NCBI GenBank assembly: GCA_964017065.1
Contig: OZ024788.1
Coordinates: 3,426,887-3,490,886 of the forward strand
Origin: Haliclona indistincta
Lineage: Eukaryota; Porifera; Demospongiae; Haplosclerida; Chalinidae
DNA: 64,000 bases
Direction of reading: 5' to 3'
Part shown: piece after piece, positions 1-10,803 of the stretch
Numbering within the stretch: the stretch's first letter is position 1
Layout of the letters: each line of letters starts with the position of its first letter
Made by a program: the position numbers and the translations under genes
The notes under the pieces: generated by a model
Told to the model about the DNA's origin: nothing
Database searches by the model: none
What the model saw: the letters and a program-made list of their open reading frames with translations, nothing else

Positions 1-274
1 CTATGACAAAATAGAATTTTATCAATAAAAACAGCCTTAACAGATCGATGGATAGCAGCACCCACCACCTCTCTGAAGACCCCGGGACTACCGGCCTCCG
101 GCCAGAGTGCTATCCAGAGCCAACAACTCAGGCAGCCGTGTGCTGACAGCTGCTTTCACAGTCATTATTGGGGAGGAATTCACACTGATCCCAGTCGCTC
201 CTTCTTACGAAGGGTGTGAACCCACGACTCTGATAGCACTCTCAATTAAAAAAGGTTTTTTAATTTTTTTCAGC

Positions 275-351
275 ATAGTCTGCCCGGGGTTCGAACCCGG
301 GTACCCCATGTTGTAAGGCTAACGCACTAGCCACTGAGCCAACCAGTCACT
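275..351 (-). repeat. tRNA-derived SINE or tRNA-like relic
   Basis: On the minus strand this stretch has a good RNA polymerase III A box (TGGCTCAGTGG) and B box (GGTTCGAACCC) at tRNA-like spacing. The T arm pairs perfectly (CCGGG with CCCGG around a TTCGAAC loop). The acceptor stem and anticodon stem do not pair well, so it is probably not a working tRNA. An A-rich tail follows the 3' side, as expected for a retroposed tRNA-derived SINE. A degenerate tRNA gene is the alternative. Confidence 0.5.
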
Positions 352-1336
352 TGCTAGTGTGGGCGTTTATCAGTTATTATAAAGGTGGAGTTGCTAGGGT
401 CAAATTTTTTCTGAATAAGAATATGATAAACATTTGCGTACAAGTGCCTACATAAGGTCCACCACACTTGCCATTTCCTTTGGTATTTTTCTTAGCTCTA
501 ACACGTGGTCAAAGAAGAGATCAACTATGTCGATCTTTAGTGATCAACTATGTCGATCAACTATGTCGATCTTTATCAACTGTTATCTGAAGTGAAATCG
601 ATATCGTACAAATTCAGTGAATTTCAAGCCGATGTCAGCGAGTTGAAGATGAAGAAGAGCAGTCAAACCACCGGTGTCCCGAAATCCGTACGAATCAAGA
701 GGTGTCCCAAAGGGACACCTCTTGATATCCATACGAATCCGTACGAATCAAGAGGTGTCACCGGTGTCCCGAAATCCGTACTATACTTTTTACTCTAATA
801 AGTGCCTACCGACAACAGAAAGCGATGCTTGCTTAGATTTGAATTTCAAGAACTTTGATTTTAAAGCTTAGTGCGTAAGTTATCGCGTAAATTGCTCACG
901 GTTGGTTCGGTTTTGTAGCGCACTCTGAAAGTTAAGCTCTGAAACTAGCAATGCAAGCAGAACACAGTATTATCTCACTTTAGAACATTGGAAAACTTTA
1001 TATGGAGCTTGCAGTAGTTCGTGAGTTATGGCTCAATTTGCTCACTCGCGATCGATCATGGCTGTGGTGTTTTTCCAATGGTGCATTTTTTTAACGTGTA
1101 CCAGTATGACTTAGGGCTCAGTGGTAGGTGTGGTCTCATTTTCCTGGCAACTATTGTTAACCCTTTTAGCACACTCCTATGGGGGTTTGAGGTTCCAACA
1201 GTTGTGTTGTAACTAATCTACTTTGTCAGTTTCACGCACTCACTCACACTCACTCACACACTCACACACACACACTCACACACACTCACTCACTCACATG
1301 TATGCATTATCTTGACCTGTGAATGTGTGTTTACAG
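352..1336. other. non-coding stretch with short direct repeats and a hairpin
   Basis: No exon can be supported. The stretch has a tandem ATCAACTATGTCGATC motif near 519-568, a perfect 12-bp hairpin around 698-724 (AGAGGTGTCCC and its complement separated by AAA), a 21-base direct repeat at about 671-691 and 760-780, and an ACTC/AC-rich microsatellite at about 1234-1300. It may be an upstream liprin intron. Confidence 0.4.
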
Positions 1337-2595
1337 GTTAGAGAGAGATTAAGATCTGCAAATGAGAAGAACATCGTTCTTGAAGAGCAACTGATGATGG
1401 CGAACCAAGAGGTTAGACACACTGGATCAGAATTCAACAAATTTTGTCATTTTTTCACTAGATCAAATCCCTGCAAGATGAGAAACGTCGGATGAAGAGA
1501 ATGATTGCTCGACCAAACTCATTCAGGATGAGCGCCATGTATGATGCTAACTCCTTCACTCAGGAACAGCTCAAAATGCTTCAGGAGAAGGACCAAGCTA
1601 TTGAAGAGATACAGTTCTCTCTGGATGAGTGCACAGCTCAGCTAGAAGAGGTGAGGGAGGGAGTGGGTGGGTGGGTGAGTGAGTGAGTGAGTGAGTGAGT
1701 GAGTGAGTGAGTGAGTGAGTGAGTGAGTGAGTGAGGGAGAGGGAGGGAGTGAGTGAGTGAATGAGTGAGGGAGGGAGAGAGTGGGTGGGTGGGTGAGGGA
1801 GTGAGTGAGAGAGAGAGTACAAATGAGTGGGTGGGTGAGAGAGGAAGTGGGTGGATGAGTGAGTGAGGATGTGAGTGATTTCTGGATTTTCAGGCACTCC
1901 ATCATCGTGATGAGCTCAGCCAGCGTTCACAGGAACTGGAAGACGATCTCGAGGGAGCACTCAGAGACATACAAGCACTCAGAAAGGACAACGCCAAGAT
2001 GGCTCAGGTAGGCAATTTAGCTAATGTGAGGGTTAAAGAAGCTTCACTGTAAGATGATCACAGTGTGATCGTAAGTATAGAGCCCTCTTACATATGGTGC
2101 TGTGCTGCATGTATTGATTTCAGCACATACTATGGTCTTCTCTTGAGCTTTTTTACTTTTCTCAGAAGCTTCTTAAGTGACGTGTGTGTGTGTAGTAAAT
2201 GTTAATCATACCTGAGTAGCCTTGTTCTGACCGTGAATTGTGCTGTACATCATTATGATAAAATGTGTATTTTTGCTCAGTGATGCGTTCAGTATGTGAA
2301 TATTTGATGCGTGCTGGTATGCATTAATGTGTTTGACTATAATATGTTGTGAGTGAGCTGCAGTCATAACTATTCATGNNNNNNNNNNNNNNNNNNNNNN
2401 NNNNNNNNNNNNNNNNNNNNNNNNNNNNNNNNNNNNNNNNNNNNNNNNNNNNNNNNNNNNNNNNNNNNNNNNNNNNNNNNNNNNNNNNNNNNNNNNNNNN
2501 NNNNNNNNNNNNNNNNNNNNNNNNNNNNNNNNNNNNNNNNNNNNNNNNNNNNNNNNNNNNNNNNNNNNNNNNNNNNNNTCTCTCTCTCGCCCCCT

Positions 2596-2640
<45 letters not shown>

Positions 2641-3406
2641 GATCAATAGATGTGATGGTGTGGACTACTGATCATGTGGTAGCATGGGCGGAGTCTGTTG
2701 GACTGGAGGAATTTGCTCAGTCACTGCATGGTAGTGGTGTCCATGGCGGCGTCATAGCACTGGATGATTCCTTCGATGCCGAGGCTCTGGCTATGGCGAT
2801 GAAGATACCTCAGCATCTTCATGATGTGAGTTGCCCTCTCTATGCTAAGCTCACTCTCTCATGATCCACTATCCACTTCAGGTTCGTAGAATAGTTAAGC
2901 TAGAATTCAGTGCTTTATTGACTGATGGTACTAGTAGAGTCAATTCAGAGGTTAGTACAATATCTGGTACTATCAGTTTATCAGTGTTTTATTATCATAG
3001 TCTCAGTCTCACGGTAAAATAGTTCGTAGGATCAGTAAGAGACTGAGAGTAGGTCGCAGACCACCCGTCAACGAGTACACTCACATGCGCTCACAATCTC
3101 CTGTACTGTTTCCTTTCCGATCATCTGCCGGACGTTTCTCTCCTCTACACGACTCACAACGATCATCTCCTCTCTCTCGTAACTCTCCCAATTCTTCCTC
3201 CTCCTCCATCTCCTACACTACTGGATCACAAGGTCAGTGGATCACACGTGTGCCTGGAGCACTATGGCTGTCAGGAGTGTTACCTGTTCAATTCAGTCAC
3301 TATTGTAGAAATGCTTTAATACCTTCTTGTTGTTGCATCAATCACCAGCTCCTTTATATTTCCTTTCTCTCTAGATTTGGATTCTCTAAAGGAAATGACA
3401 GTTTAA
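1337..3406 (+). CDS. PPFIA: liprin-alpha (partial: coiled-coil exons, gap, SAM3 and C-terminus)
   Basis: Liprin-alpha is a scaffold that organises presynaptic active zones and adhesion sites through N-terminal coiled coils and three C-terminal SAM domains. N-terminal exons 1337-1411, 1462-1650 and 1894-2007 are all phase 0 with GT-AG borders. The first starts VRERLR and ends EEQLMMANQE, close to the vertebrate liprin-alpha coiled coil. After the N gap come SAM3 (2650-2825, VMVWTTDHV, GVHGGVIALDDSFD), 2882-2950 (VRRIVKLEF), 3001-3232 (Ser/Arg/Pro-rich) and a last exon 3375-3406 ending DLDSLKEMTV-stop. SAM1, SAM2 and most of the coiled coil are absent, which a 200-base gap cannot hold. The gap is therefore of unknown size, or the join is wrong. 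A broken second copy of the 3' end lies at 15.1-16.4 kb. Confidence 0.85.
1651..1893 (+). repeat. GAGT/GTGA microsatellite in a liprin intron
   Basis: The intron between two coiled-coil exons is almost wholly GTGA/GAGT repeat, purest at about 1672-1735, then degenerate. Open frames across it on both strands are repeat artefacts. Confidence 0.9.
2379..2578. other. assembly gap (200 N)
   Basis: A run of exactly 200 undetermined bases, a usual placeholder for a gap of unknown size. It sits beside a TC microsatellite (2579-2638) that immediately precedes the SAM3 exon, so the assembly probably failed in the repeat. The sequence before it (2008-2378) is intron with no visible coding. Confidence 0.95.
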
Positions 3407-3655
3407 ACTTTTAAATCAATCATAGTACAGTGAATCATTCTTTATGTAATTTTATCATGAAAAATTTTTTCTGCAGTTTTGTGAATGACATTATGCTTGT
3501 GGGTGAGTGCATGTACATGTATACCGTATAGCAGGTCATTTCGTGGGGTTAAATTTTCACAGTTTTTACTCGAGTCACAAAATATAACTCATGAATGTTG
3601 ACGAAATGTATATGGCATTGATTTGAATGCCAGGGGTTTTTCGCAAATAGCTGGA
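2579..3655 (+). repeat. duplicated block, copy A (SAM3, tail and 3' flank)
   Basis: About 1.08 kb that matches 15.58-16.67 kb almost base for base, including the upstream TC tract, three introns, the last exon and about 240 bases of 3' flank. The coding frame is intact here and broken in the other copy. Upstream comparison is blocked by the gap. Confidence 0.9.
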
Positions 3656-4509
3656 GTGTGGATAGTCAGGGGGGGTACGACAATCTAATTTATTCTAACG
3701 TAATGCTGACGTAGCTTCACGTAGGCAATTGTTTAGTAAACCAGAATACATTGCGTCTTTCCTGGTCTGCTACGCCTTTAGAGGACAATTTGACTGGTAA
3801 GCATGTTGCGAAATGGATTCTACTGCCCAAGACCTTTCGTTTAAGCTACCGTACCCCACCCGTACCTCTTTTAGTTTTTGCAGTACAGAGAGATGAAGGT
3901 AGAGAATTGGTTGGCAAAATTATTCGCCCAAGAAAGCACCAACGTGATCAAAACAGCATTGGTATCATTCTAGAGCATCATTCAATTAATAATGTAAAGA
4001 AATTTCGGCCGTGGCGCACAAACTCTGGCTGCAATACGCACAAATGTTGTCCAATCACTGTAACCGCAGAATACTTGTTTCAGCTATTTTCAGTAGATTG
4101 TTCTGGAATATTACTTGCCTTGACCTGGAGTGTAAACAATGCACACTTGAACTCGATATCATGTACTATAGCGCGATGGCGAACTGTTTAAACTATATGT
4201 GTGTGTACAAAAAACAGGGCCGTTTGGTGTTTGTCGATTGGGACTTACCATACAATACTTCTCTACGGCTGTGTTGAGAGATTCTTACTCCTCTAAAGTG
4301 GTCTACAAAGTCGGCAGACTCTTCTGCGGCGTGCTATGGCCATAGTATCTAATAATACAGCGCTAATAATTATGAACATTATACGGTAACTCACTAGAGG
4401 TGTGTCGCCCAACCTTCCCGCATGAGCGTTGAAACTTATGTCAAAGAGACAAAGAATGCCTTCATGGAAGGCTGTAGTCTACTTAGTTTTTGCTCAGAGA
4501 AACAAAAAG
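3656..4509 (+). other. intergenic region with unrecognised open frames
   Basis: Overlapping frames of 146 codons (3751-4191) and 88 codons (4011-4277) lie in different phases and match no family I recognise. No splice structure supports a gene. Relics of a mobile element are the more likely explanation. Nothing else is clear here. Confidence 0.3.
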
Positions 4510-4752
4510 GATGGCTCGTAAAAGGAAGAACACCTGTGCTGTTGCTGTTGATCGACAGTTGGAAATGTCAGCACGCCAAACAGATCGCCTTGCCTCTGAG
4601 ACACCCAGAGCAGCGGCAGATTCGGTTGCAAAGTATGTCAGCAAGCAATGCAGTTCGCCTTGCCTCTGAGACACCAGAGCAGCGGCAGATTCGGTTGCAA
4701 AGTATGTCAGCACGCAATGCAGTTCGTGTTGCCTTGATTCAAAGAAAATTTT
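4510..4752 (+). pseudogene. fragment with 26-residue ASETPEQRQ-type repeats
   Basis: A frame starting at 4510 (MARKRKNTCA...) runs into two 78-base tandem units coding RLASETPEQRQIRLQ-type repeats. One extra C at about 4608 shifts the frame between the N-terminal part and the repeats. Repeats of this kind occur in invertebrate proteins linked to Helitron or PIF1-helicase mobile elements. That link is from memory and unproven here. No helicase or replicase sequence is visible nearby. Confidence 0.45.
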
Positions 4753-6810
4753 TATTCTCCGCCACAAAAGGAGCTCAGAACTTCATGAACACTATAATTA
4801 TGTCTACAGTAGTGAAAATATTCTTTTTTTGTTCTAATGGGCGATACAATAGATCACAGTACACAATACAACTAGCATTCACAACAATTTCTGCACATTT
4901 GCATAGCGCACAGGGTATGTGTTCCATTGAACTCTTGTTAGACTACGTAAACATTTACATAGTCTCCTATCACTAACACAAGGATGCTATTATGATACTG
5001 TGTTTGATGCATTGTAGGAGAGAATCTTGTTTGTGTATTCACATGTTCTGTAGTAGTCCGTGAGCCGGAGGAGTTGTTTGGTTAATGGTGATTTTTAGGA
5101 AGGTAATTTCATCTCTATAGTTATAAAATAGATGATAGCATTGTTCTAGTGGTAGCTTTTCGTTTTTTATCACAAATTAAAAATAATATATGATGTGCAT
5201 AAAAACCATAAATTAACGATTGTTTTACATGAGTTAGACAAAGAGAGTATATAACTATCATGGGTAGACAGCCTGCACAGACAGCATTTGAGACTATTTA
5301 CCATAATAATTTATATTTGTGTAAGTTCTTGTGTAGTAGAAGGATGACTTAATTGCAGGTCTATGCATGCTGGCTGGCAATCTATCCAGTGCAGTAGCAT
5401 TAGGTTATGGGATGCCAGAAATTCTGGTTTAGCGGTTTCCTGTTTCCTACACCAAAGGTCAGTCCAGTCCAGAGAATGGAGACACCTGTTTTGCTATAGA
5501 CTATACAGTATGTTGTACTTCGACAATCGCAATCACACATTTTCCAACTCTTTAGGAATAGACCTAAAAATCACATTGAAGTTTAGTCTCCTGGTCTCCC
5601 AACAGCCATTTTGGGCCTCTGGGTCATAGACCTCTTTGGATAGTGATAAATCATAATCGGATTAGAGACTATATTGGTTGCTTAGTCTCATAAACTCTCT
5701 ACATAATCATTGCAATCATTGTAACTGTGTCTTGATCGTTTATGATTGATTGTAAATTGATTGTATTCTCCATAGTTTGTCAGGATAATTGCTGAGAGAA
5801 GCAAGGCCACTTATTGTTGCAGTATGCAAGGGCATAAAGCATCATGCATTTCTCGGAAATGTTAATATGTATGTGTGTATAACGTATAATGTCTCGCTTA
5901 GCTATAGGAACGCAATTAACACCCCACAGGGACTGCATGGGCTCACCACATGCTTTGTGAGGCAATTCCTGCAAATCATACCTTCTAGTAATAATAATTG
6001 TTAGTATTGACAATGTACACTAAGAATCAGTACCAATGAGTATGGGTTTAGACTAGGTGGTATGTTGTATAAATTATCTGGTTCCTGTTGAAGCTAGAGT
6101 AAAGACACAAGACGCCCTTGACTATAATTAGTCAGTAGCAATGAGTAGGTGTATACTATAGTGTGTGGAGTTGTCCCAATAAGGTGCTCATGCAGTAATG
6201 GATGTGTGTGTGTGCGCGTGTATGCTTGACTGCTTGTGTGTATACACTGTCAGTGCTATCAACTCTCACGCAACTTGCGTGAGACTCACGCATTCAAGCT
6301 TTAAATTGTCCGTATAACAGCCAAAAATCTCCGTATAACAGCAGATATTTCCGTAAACTACGAAATCTCACGCATTTGAGCTAAATTTGGTTGAGGTCTC
6401 TGCACTGTTTAAAGTGAAGGACTATAGAAGCACCCTTTGGAATGTTAAAACTTCATCATAAGGTGCTACGGTTGCCATGGAAACCTTTGATTTAAACTCC
6501 ATTTGCAATAAACTGTTTTAACATTATATGATTAGAATAAGTTTCAGGTTGACCAATCCTATCAAATACTTCAAAAGCTAAATAATCTTTACACTGGCTC
6601 CTATAGGGTGTACTATTTAAACGACGTTTTAACACCTCATTTTAACAGTGTAGCTACATGTAATTAAGACCTCATCATCTCGATCTGGATGTGTGTGTGA
6701 CCCACTATGAAAATGTTCACTTACAGGGTTTAATCTTCTCTCATTTGTCTCCCTCCCTTAAATCATCACCCTCTCATGATATCAATCTCCTTCCTCTCTT
6801 TCCCTCACTA
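4753..6810. other. intergenic region with no supported gene
   Basis: AT-rich sequence with only short unsupported frames. The one notable structure is the palindrome CTCACGCAACTTGCGTGAG near 6266-6284, followed by CTCACGCATT copies on both sides of 6290-6380, which looks like a small inverted-repeat element. Confidence 0.5.
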
Positions 6811-6857
6811 GATATGATGGTGCCGGTGGACTTCTGCATGATCATGTGACAGCATCA
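6811..6857 (+). pseudogene. possible third relic of the liprin SAM3 exon start
   Basis: After a TC-rich tract and an AG, the sequence ATATGATGGTG...GTGGACT...GATCATGTGACAGCAT resembles the first 45 bases of the SAM3 exon, with a 3-base insertion and substitutions. The match then stops. It is short, so chance or shared repeat sequence is possible. Confidence 0.35.
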
Positions 6858-7400
6858 TCTGCCGGGCATCTCTTTCCCTCTCCCACTCTTTCCCCCCCTC
6901 TCTCTCTCTCTCTCTCTCTCCCTCTTTCTCTCTCTCCCTCGATCCCTCCCCCAAGGGCTGGTCACTATACAATTGATCCTGTACTCACATCTGCGACTGC
7001 TGTCGAAATGATCAAGGTAGAAATAAATGAATGGTCATGCAAGCGGTCAAAGCTTGCCAGAGCCGCTCCAGTCAACAGTCAAGATGTGCCAAAGCTAGCT
7101 AATTAACAGGGGCTTACTTGCATGCATCAATGCGGTAAAATCACTGTTGTCAAGGCTGGTCAAAATTCTTGACTGCGGTCGTAGATGTGAATACAGGACC
7201 AATTGGAGTGACAACCCCTTGCTCCCCAATGTTGTTTCTCCATGTACTGTACATGTACGTTTGAAGATATTTGATCTAATAATGAAAATATTTATTTGCT
7301 GTACATACCTATAGACGGGCGTGGCCGGTCAACATTCCTATCCTAGATCCTCGGGACGGGAGTACATGTAAGTTTACCAAAACCGAAATTCCGGTTGGAT

Positions 7401-7863
7401 ATGCTTCGAGATTGTTTCAAGAGGAGATCCACATCATCTGAACCCGCTGCAGAGCCTACACTGCGTACCGCCGAACTGTGTGATCGTGAATCTCAACCAG
7501 CAGCAGAATGCAATCTAACACGCACAACTGGTCATGAGCGGCAGCAGGCTTGTGAAACTGCTTATCTCGATGATGCATTGCAACGGAGGTGCTCCGAGGA
7601 GCATTTAGCTGAAATTGCTACTAATGTTACCGAATGGAGAGAGTTATCGCCATTCCTCGGTCTAACAGAAGCAGAGGAGCATGAAATACTTGGAACAGCC
7701 CCTCATTCTGTACGCTCACAGAAGATAGCGATGCTGAGGCAGTGGAAGAAGAAGAAAGGAAAGGATGCCACTTATAACCAATTGTGCCAAACGTTTAGAA
7801 AGTCTGAGTTATTTCATCTTGAAGACGTGATGAAGCAGATACTAATGGAAAACAAGGCAGAAA
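7401..7863 (+). CDS. NLR1 exon 1: Death domain
   Basis: Encodes an N-terminal extension of about 60 residues and a Death domain (about residues 62-145) with EWRELSPFLGLTEAEEHEIL and the basic WKKKKGK segment shared with NLR2 and NLR3. Death domains recruit signalling adaptors by homotypic contacts. The first ATG is at 7401. The frame stays open to 7913, but a GTGAGG donor at 7864 gives phase 1, the same phase as the Death-exon donors of NLR2 and NLR3 and the same phase as the acceptor at 10804. I therefore end the exon at 7863. The following intron is about 2.9 kb, against 60 and 52 nt in the paralogs. Confidence 0.75.
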
Positions 7864-8198
7864 GTGAGGACTTGATTATTATTGTCTCTAAAACAGAGGC
7901 GGAGACAGCATAGTGCGATGCTAGCTCAAATTTTATTCAATGACAGGCATGATTTTGGTGTAAATGCAGTTTTATGTGCTTACAAACGACTTGTTTGGTG
8001 TAAAAATTGCCTTATTAATTTTATTGGCAGTGCAGAGGTTCAGCCAGTCATGAATACTAAGAGTGCTCTGCTCCCTGGCAGGCTGGCATTGCACAAGGTC
8101 GCTAACCTCCTATATCTCTGCCCCTGTAATTTTAAAAGATCAAAGTGATTTCTATAAGTGTATTTTGCATACACACATCTGTCATGGATATATTTTGA

Positions 8199-8668
8199 TT
8201 AACCCTTTAAGCCCTAATGACGCCATTTGGCATCATACATACTTCAGACACCATAACTTTATGAAAAAGTGCTAAAATATCCCCAAATTAAGCCAAATTG
8301 AAGAATACAAATAACCGCAAAAAATCAAGTGGTTTTCGGCACGCCCCCTACGCTAAACGTATTGGCGATGGCATTTCTATGGCTTCAGTGCAAATCCCAC
8401 AACATCTTAGGAAAGCAAAATGGCTGCCACAAAATTTTGGACATTTTATGGCTTCAGGGTGCTCGGAAAACACATTTTTGCGCATTCTCTATGAGCTGGG
8501 CTACATTTTGCACTCACCAAAACCACTGCTATTTGTATGTACTTTTCAGTAGCCAGCTCCAAATTTGAGACCAGTAGCACAAAAGACACACGAGATATTC
8601 ACAAGAGAAGTGGTTAGCATTTACGAGGTTAAAATTTCAGCAAGATTATTTAGTAATTAAAGGGTTAA
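8199..8668. mobile_element. piggyBac-like MITE, copy 1
   Basis: A 470-bp element inside the NLR1 intron, bounded by TTAA on both sides with terminal inverted repeats (TTAACCCTTTAA and its complement). TTAA targets and CCCT-type ends are the hallmark of piggyBac-group transposons. It has no coding capacity. Internal blocks near its ends and the phrase ATGGCTTCAG match the element at 10053-10628. Confidence 0.65.
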
Positions 8669-10052
8669 ACTAGTGATCACACATGTGATATCTAATAGCC
8701 TGTGGCAGATTTTAAAATGAAGCACCAGCAGGGAGGTAAATAGAATAAAGAGAACAAGGAGGCGCGTGATTTTGATAATATCTAATATTAATAACTATTC
8801 ATCATTTTGAGTCATGCTGTAAGACCAAGGGTGAAGCATAGACATAGTATCCCTTAGAGAGACTGGCAATGTGTCCACAACGCCCAATGCATTTACATTA
8901 CAGGTGGCAAACTCTTTGATGTGAGTTCGCGTTACAAGATAAACATTAGTTGTACACGCATCTGTTCTGATAGCCTCGCAACAAGGTGCTGGTTGCTAGG
9001 ACAGCTCTTGTCGACTACGCTGGGACAGTCCACTTTGGCAGCTCTTTGTCGACCTCTAGTACCGGACTAGATTGTTCCTGCTAGACTAGCTCTAGGACAC
9101 CAGCAACTTGCGTACTGCGCATTCGATCATAATAGTGGACGAAGTTTAGCTAGGACTGCAGGAATAGTGCTGTAAATGTATAGTAAGAGATTTGTTTATT
9201 GCCCTGAAAGATGGTCGTGTTCCTGTAGCTATAGCTTAAAGTTTAGTTTTGGACTAGACTTTGCTGGTACAAACACAGATGGCACGCAATTACACAGAAT
9301 CAGTGCACTGTCTGAATACTGCATACTGTTATTGACTAGGTGTAGCGCTACCGTGCGATGAAACTTGGCTGACTGCACTACTCGTGCATTCCTCTTCTAG
9401 CGATAAATAAACTGTAGCTGTTCTAGTATTCGTTCTACCTTCTAGTTTAGCTGCCTGTTTGTGGTACTGTAGTTTGCAAGTTGGTTGTTATTATAGTCAT
9501 GCTTGATAGTGTGGTTAGCACGGTTGATAGTGTGGTTAGCCTTGTGTAAATTAGCCACCAGCCATGCTATATTACGCAATCATTATCAGCGGCATGAGTC
9601 TGAAAGCCTACTAGTACTATTAGCAAGCTGCTTCTGTTGTGACTTTGTAAGGTTGCTTACGTAAACAGTTATGCCAACAACTACTCAGTGGATCTGCACT
9701 GGAGAGCAGTTTGGTTATCACAATTTCGTCAGATGACCTACACAGAAATAGCAGATCTAGCTGCTATTAATGTCGCAGCGTTCAGTACACTGATATGTAC
9801 AACTCTACTTATCGACTGGTGATATAGCGCTGAAAGAACAGAGGCATGGACCTTAGTCACTTTTGAGTGAGTATACGAACAAATATATCTATTTCAAATA
9901 TCTGATAGACAGGCCTGGAACACATCTTTATGAATTACAGCAGCAATTGTACAAATGCAGCAAAAATGCAGCCATGGCAAACAAATACACCATGGCAATC
10001 TCAGTGGGTATTAGTATGTAACGACACGTGTTTCTGCTCATTAACCTAGCTA

Positions 10053-10628
10053 TTAACCCCTAATGACGCCTTTAGGCATCATAATTTATTTCACCTACTT
10101 TAGATGTCATAAATAGTGTAAAAGTGCTTCAGAAAGGTCATACTAAGTCTATTTGCAAAAGACGACTTTACCTGAAAAAAACATTGTTTTTCGTCACGCC
10201 CTCCCACTAAAATGTACTGCACGGGTGAATTTTAAAGGGGGTATCTTCCTGTTAACCCGGGGTTCAAAAGGGCAGAGCCCCTCACCGCTTTTGGCATTTT
10301 ATGGCTTCAGAATGCCCGGAAATGCATAGACTGTACTATTTGCTCACCTGGACACCACCAGGTTTTTGTATCAGTCACCAGGGCTAAATGAAGATCAAAA
10401 TTAGTTGCAAAATGACAAGGTCACAACACGTAAGTGGCTTCATTTTCGAAGTGAGAGTGGCCAACTCGGACTTTAGTACAGGGTCGTCTTAAACTTTGGC
10501 ATGCCAGGAGAAAAAGGTGCTGGTTTGGAACAGCTAGCGTAGTGCATGTTGTAGAAATTTGCAAGACAAACCGTCAGTTAAGAGCAAATCAAATTTTCGT
10601 CAAAATAATTCAGTAACTAAAGGATTAA
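10053..10628. mobile_element. piggyBac-like MITE, copy 2
   Basis: A diverged relative of the element at 8199-8668 in the same intron and orientation. It starts TTAACCCCTAATGACGCC and ends ACTAAAGGATTAA. It shares ordered blocks (AATGACGCC, TTTTTCG...CACGCCC, ATGGCTTCAG, right end) with copy 1, but is longer and more decayed. Confidence 0.6.
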
Positions 10629-10803
10629 TTCAAATGCTAGATACCATGTTTTCTATTGCCACCAAGCATTTCACCAACCTACATAATTAACATCATTGGC
10701 TGAGAGCCTGGGGACAAAGCTATAATGGTGTAGTTGGGAGATATGCATGCTTATAACTAGTGCAAACCTACGATTTAATGGTTCTTTTTCTTTCCCACCA
10801 CAG

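Noticed and set aside
275..351. Functional tRNA gene
   Set aside because: A and B boxes are good, but acceptor and anticodon stems fail to pair; a SINE-like relic fits better.
1598..1905. Minus-strand frames of poly Ser/His/Thr/Pro
   Set aside because: Read entirely from the GTGA microsatellite in a liprin intron.
2353..2649. Frames spanning the N gap
   Set aside because: Consist of undetermined bases plus TC repeat.
3751..4277. Novel gene from two overlapping frames
   Set aside because: Frames are in different phases, with no homology and no consistent splice sites.
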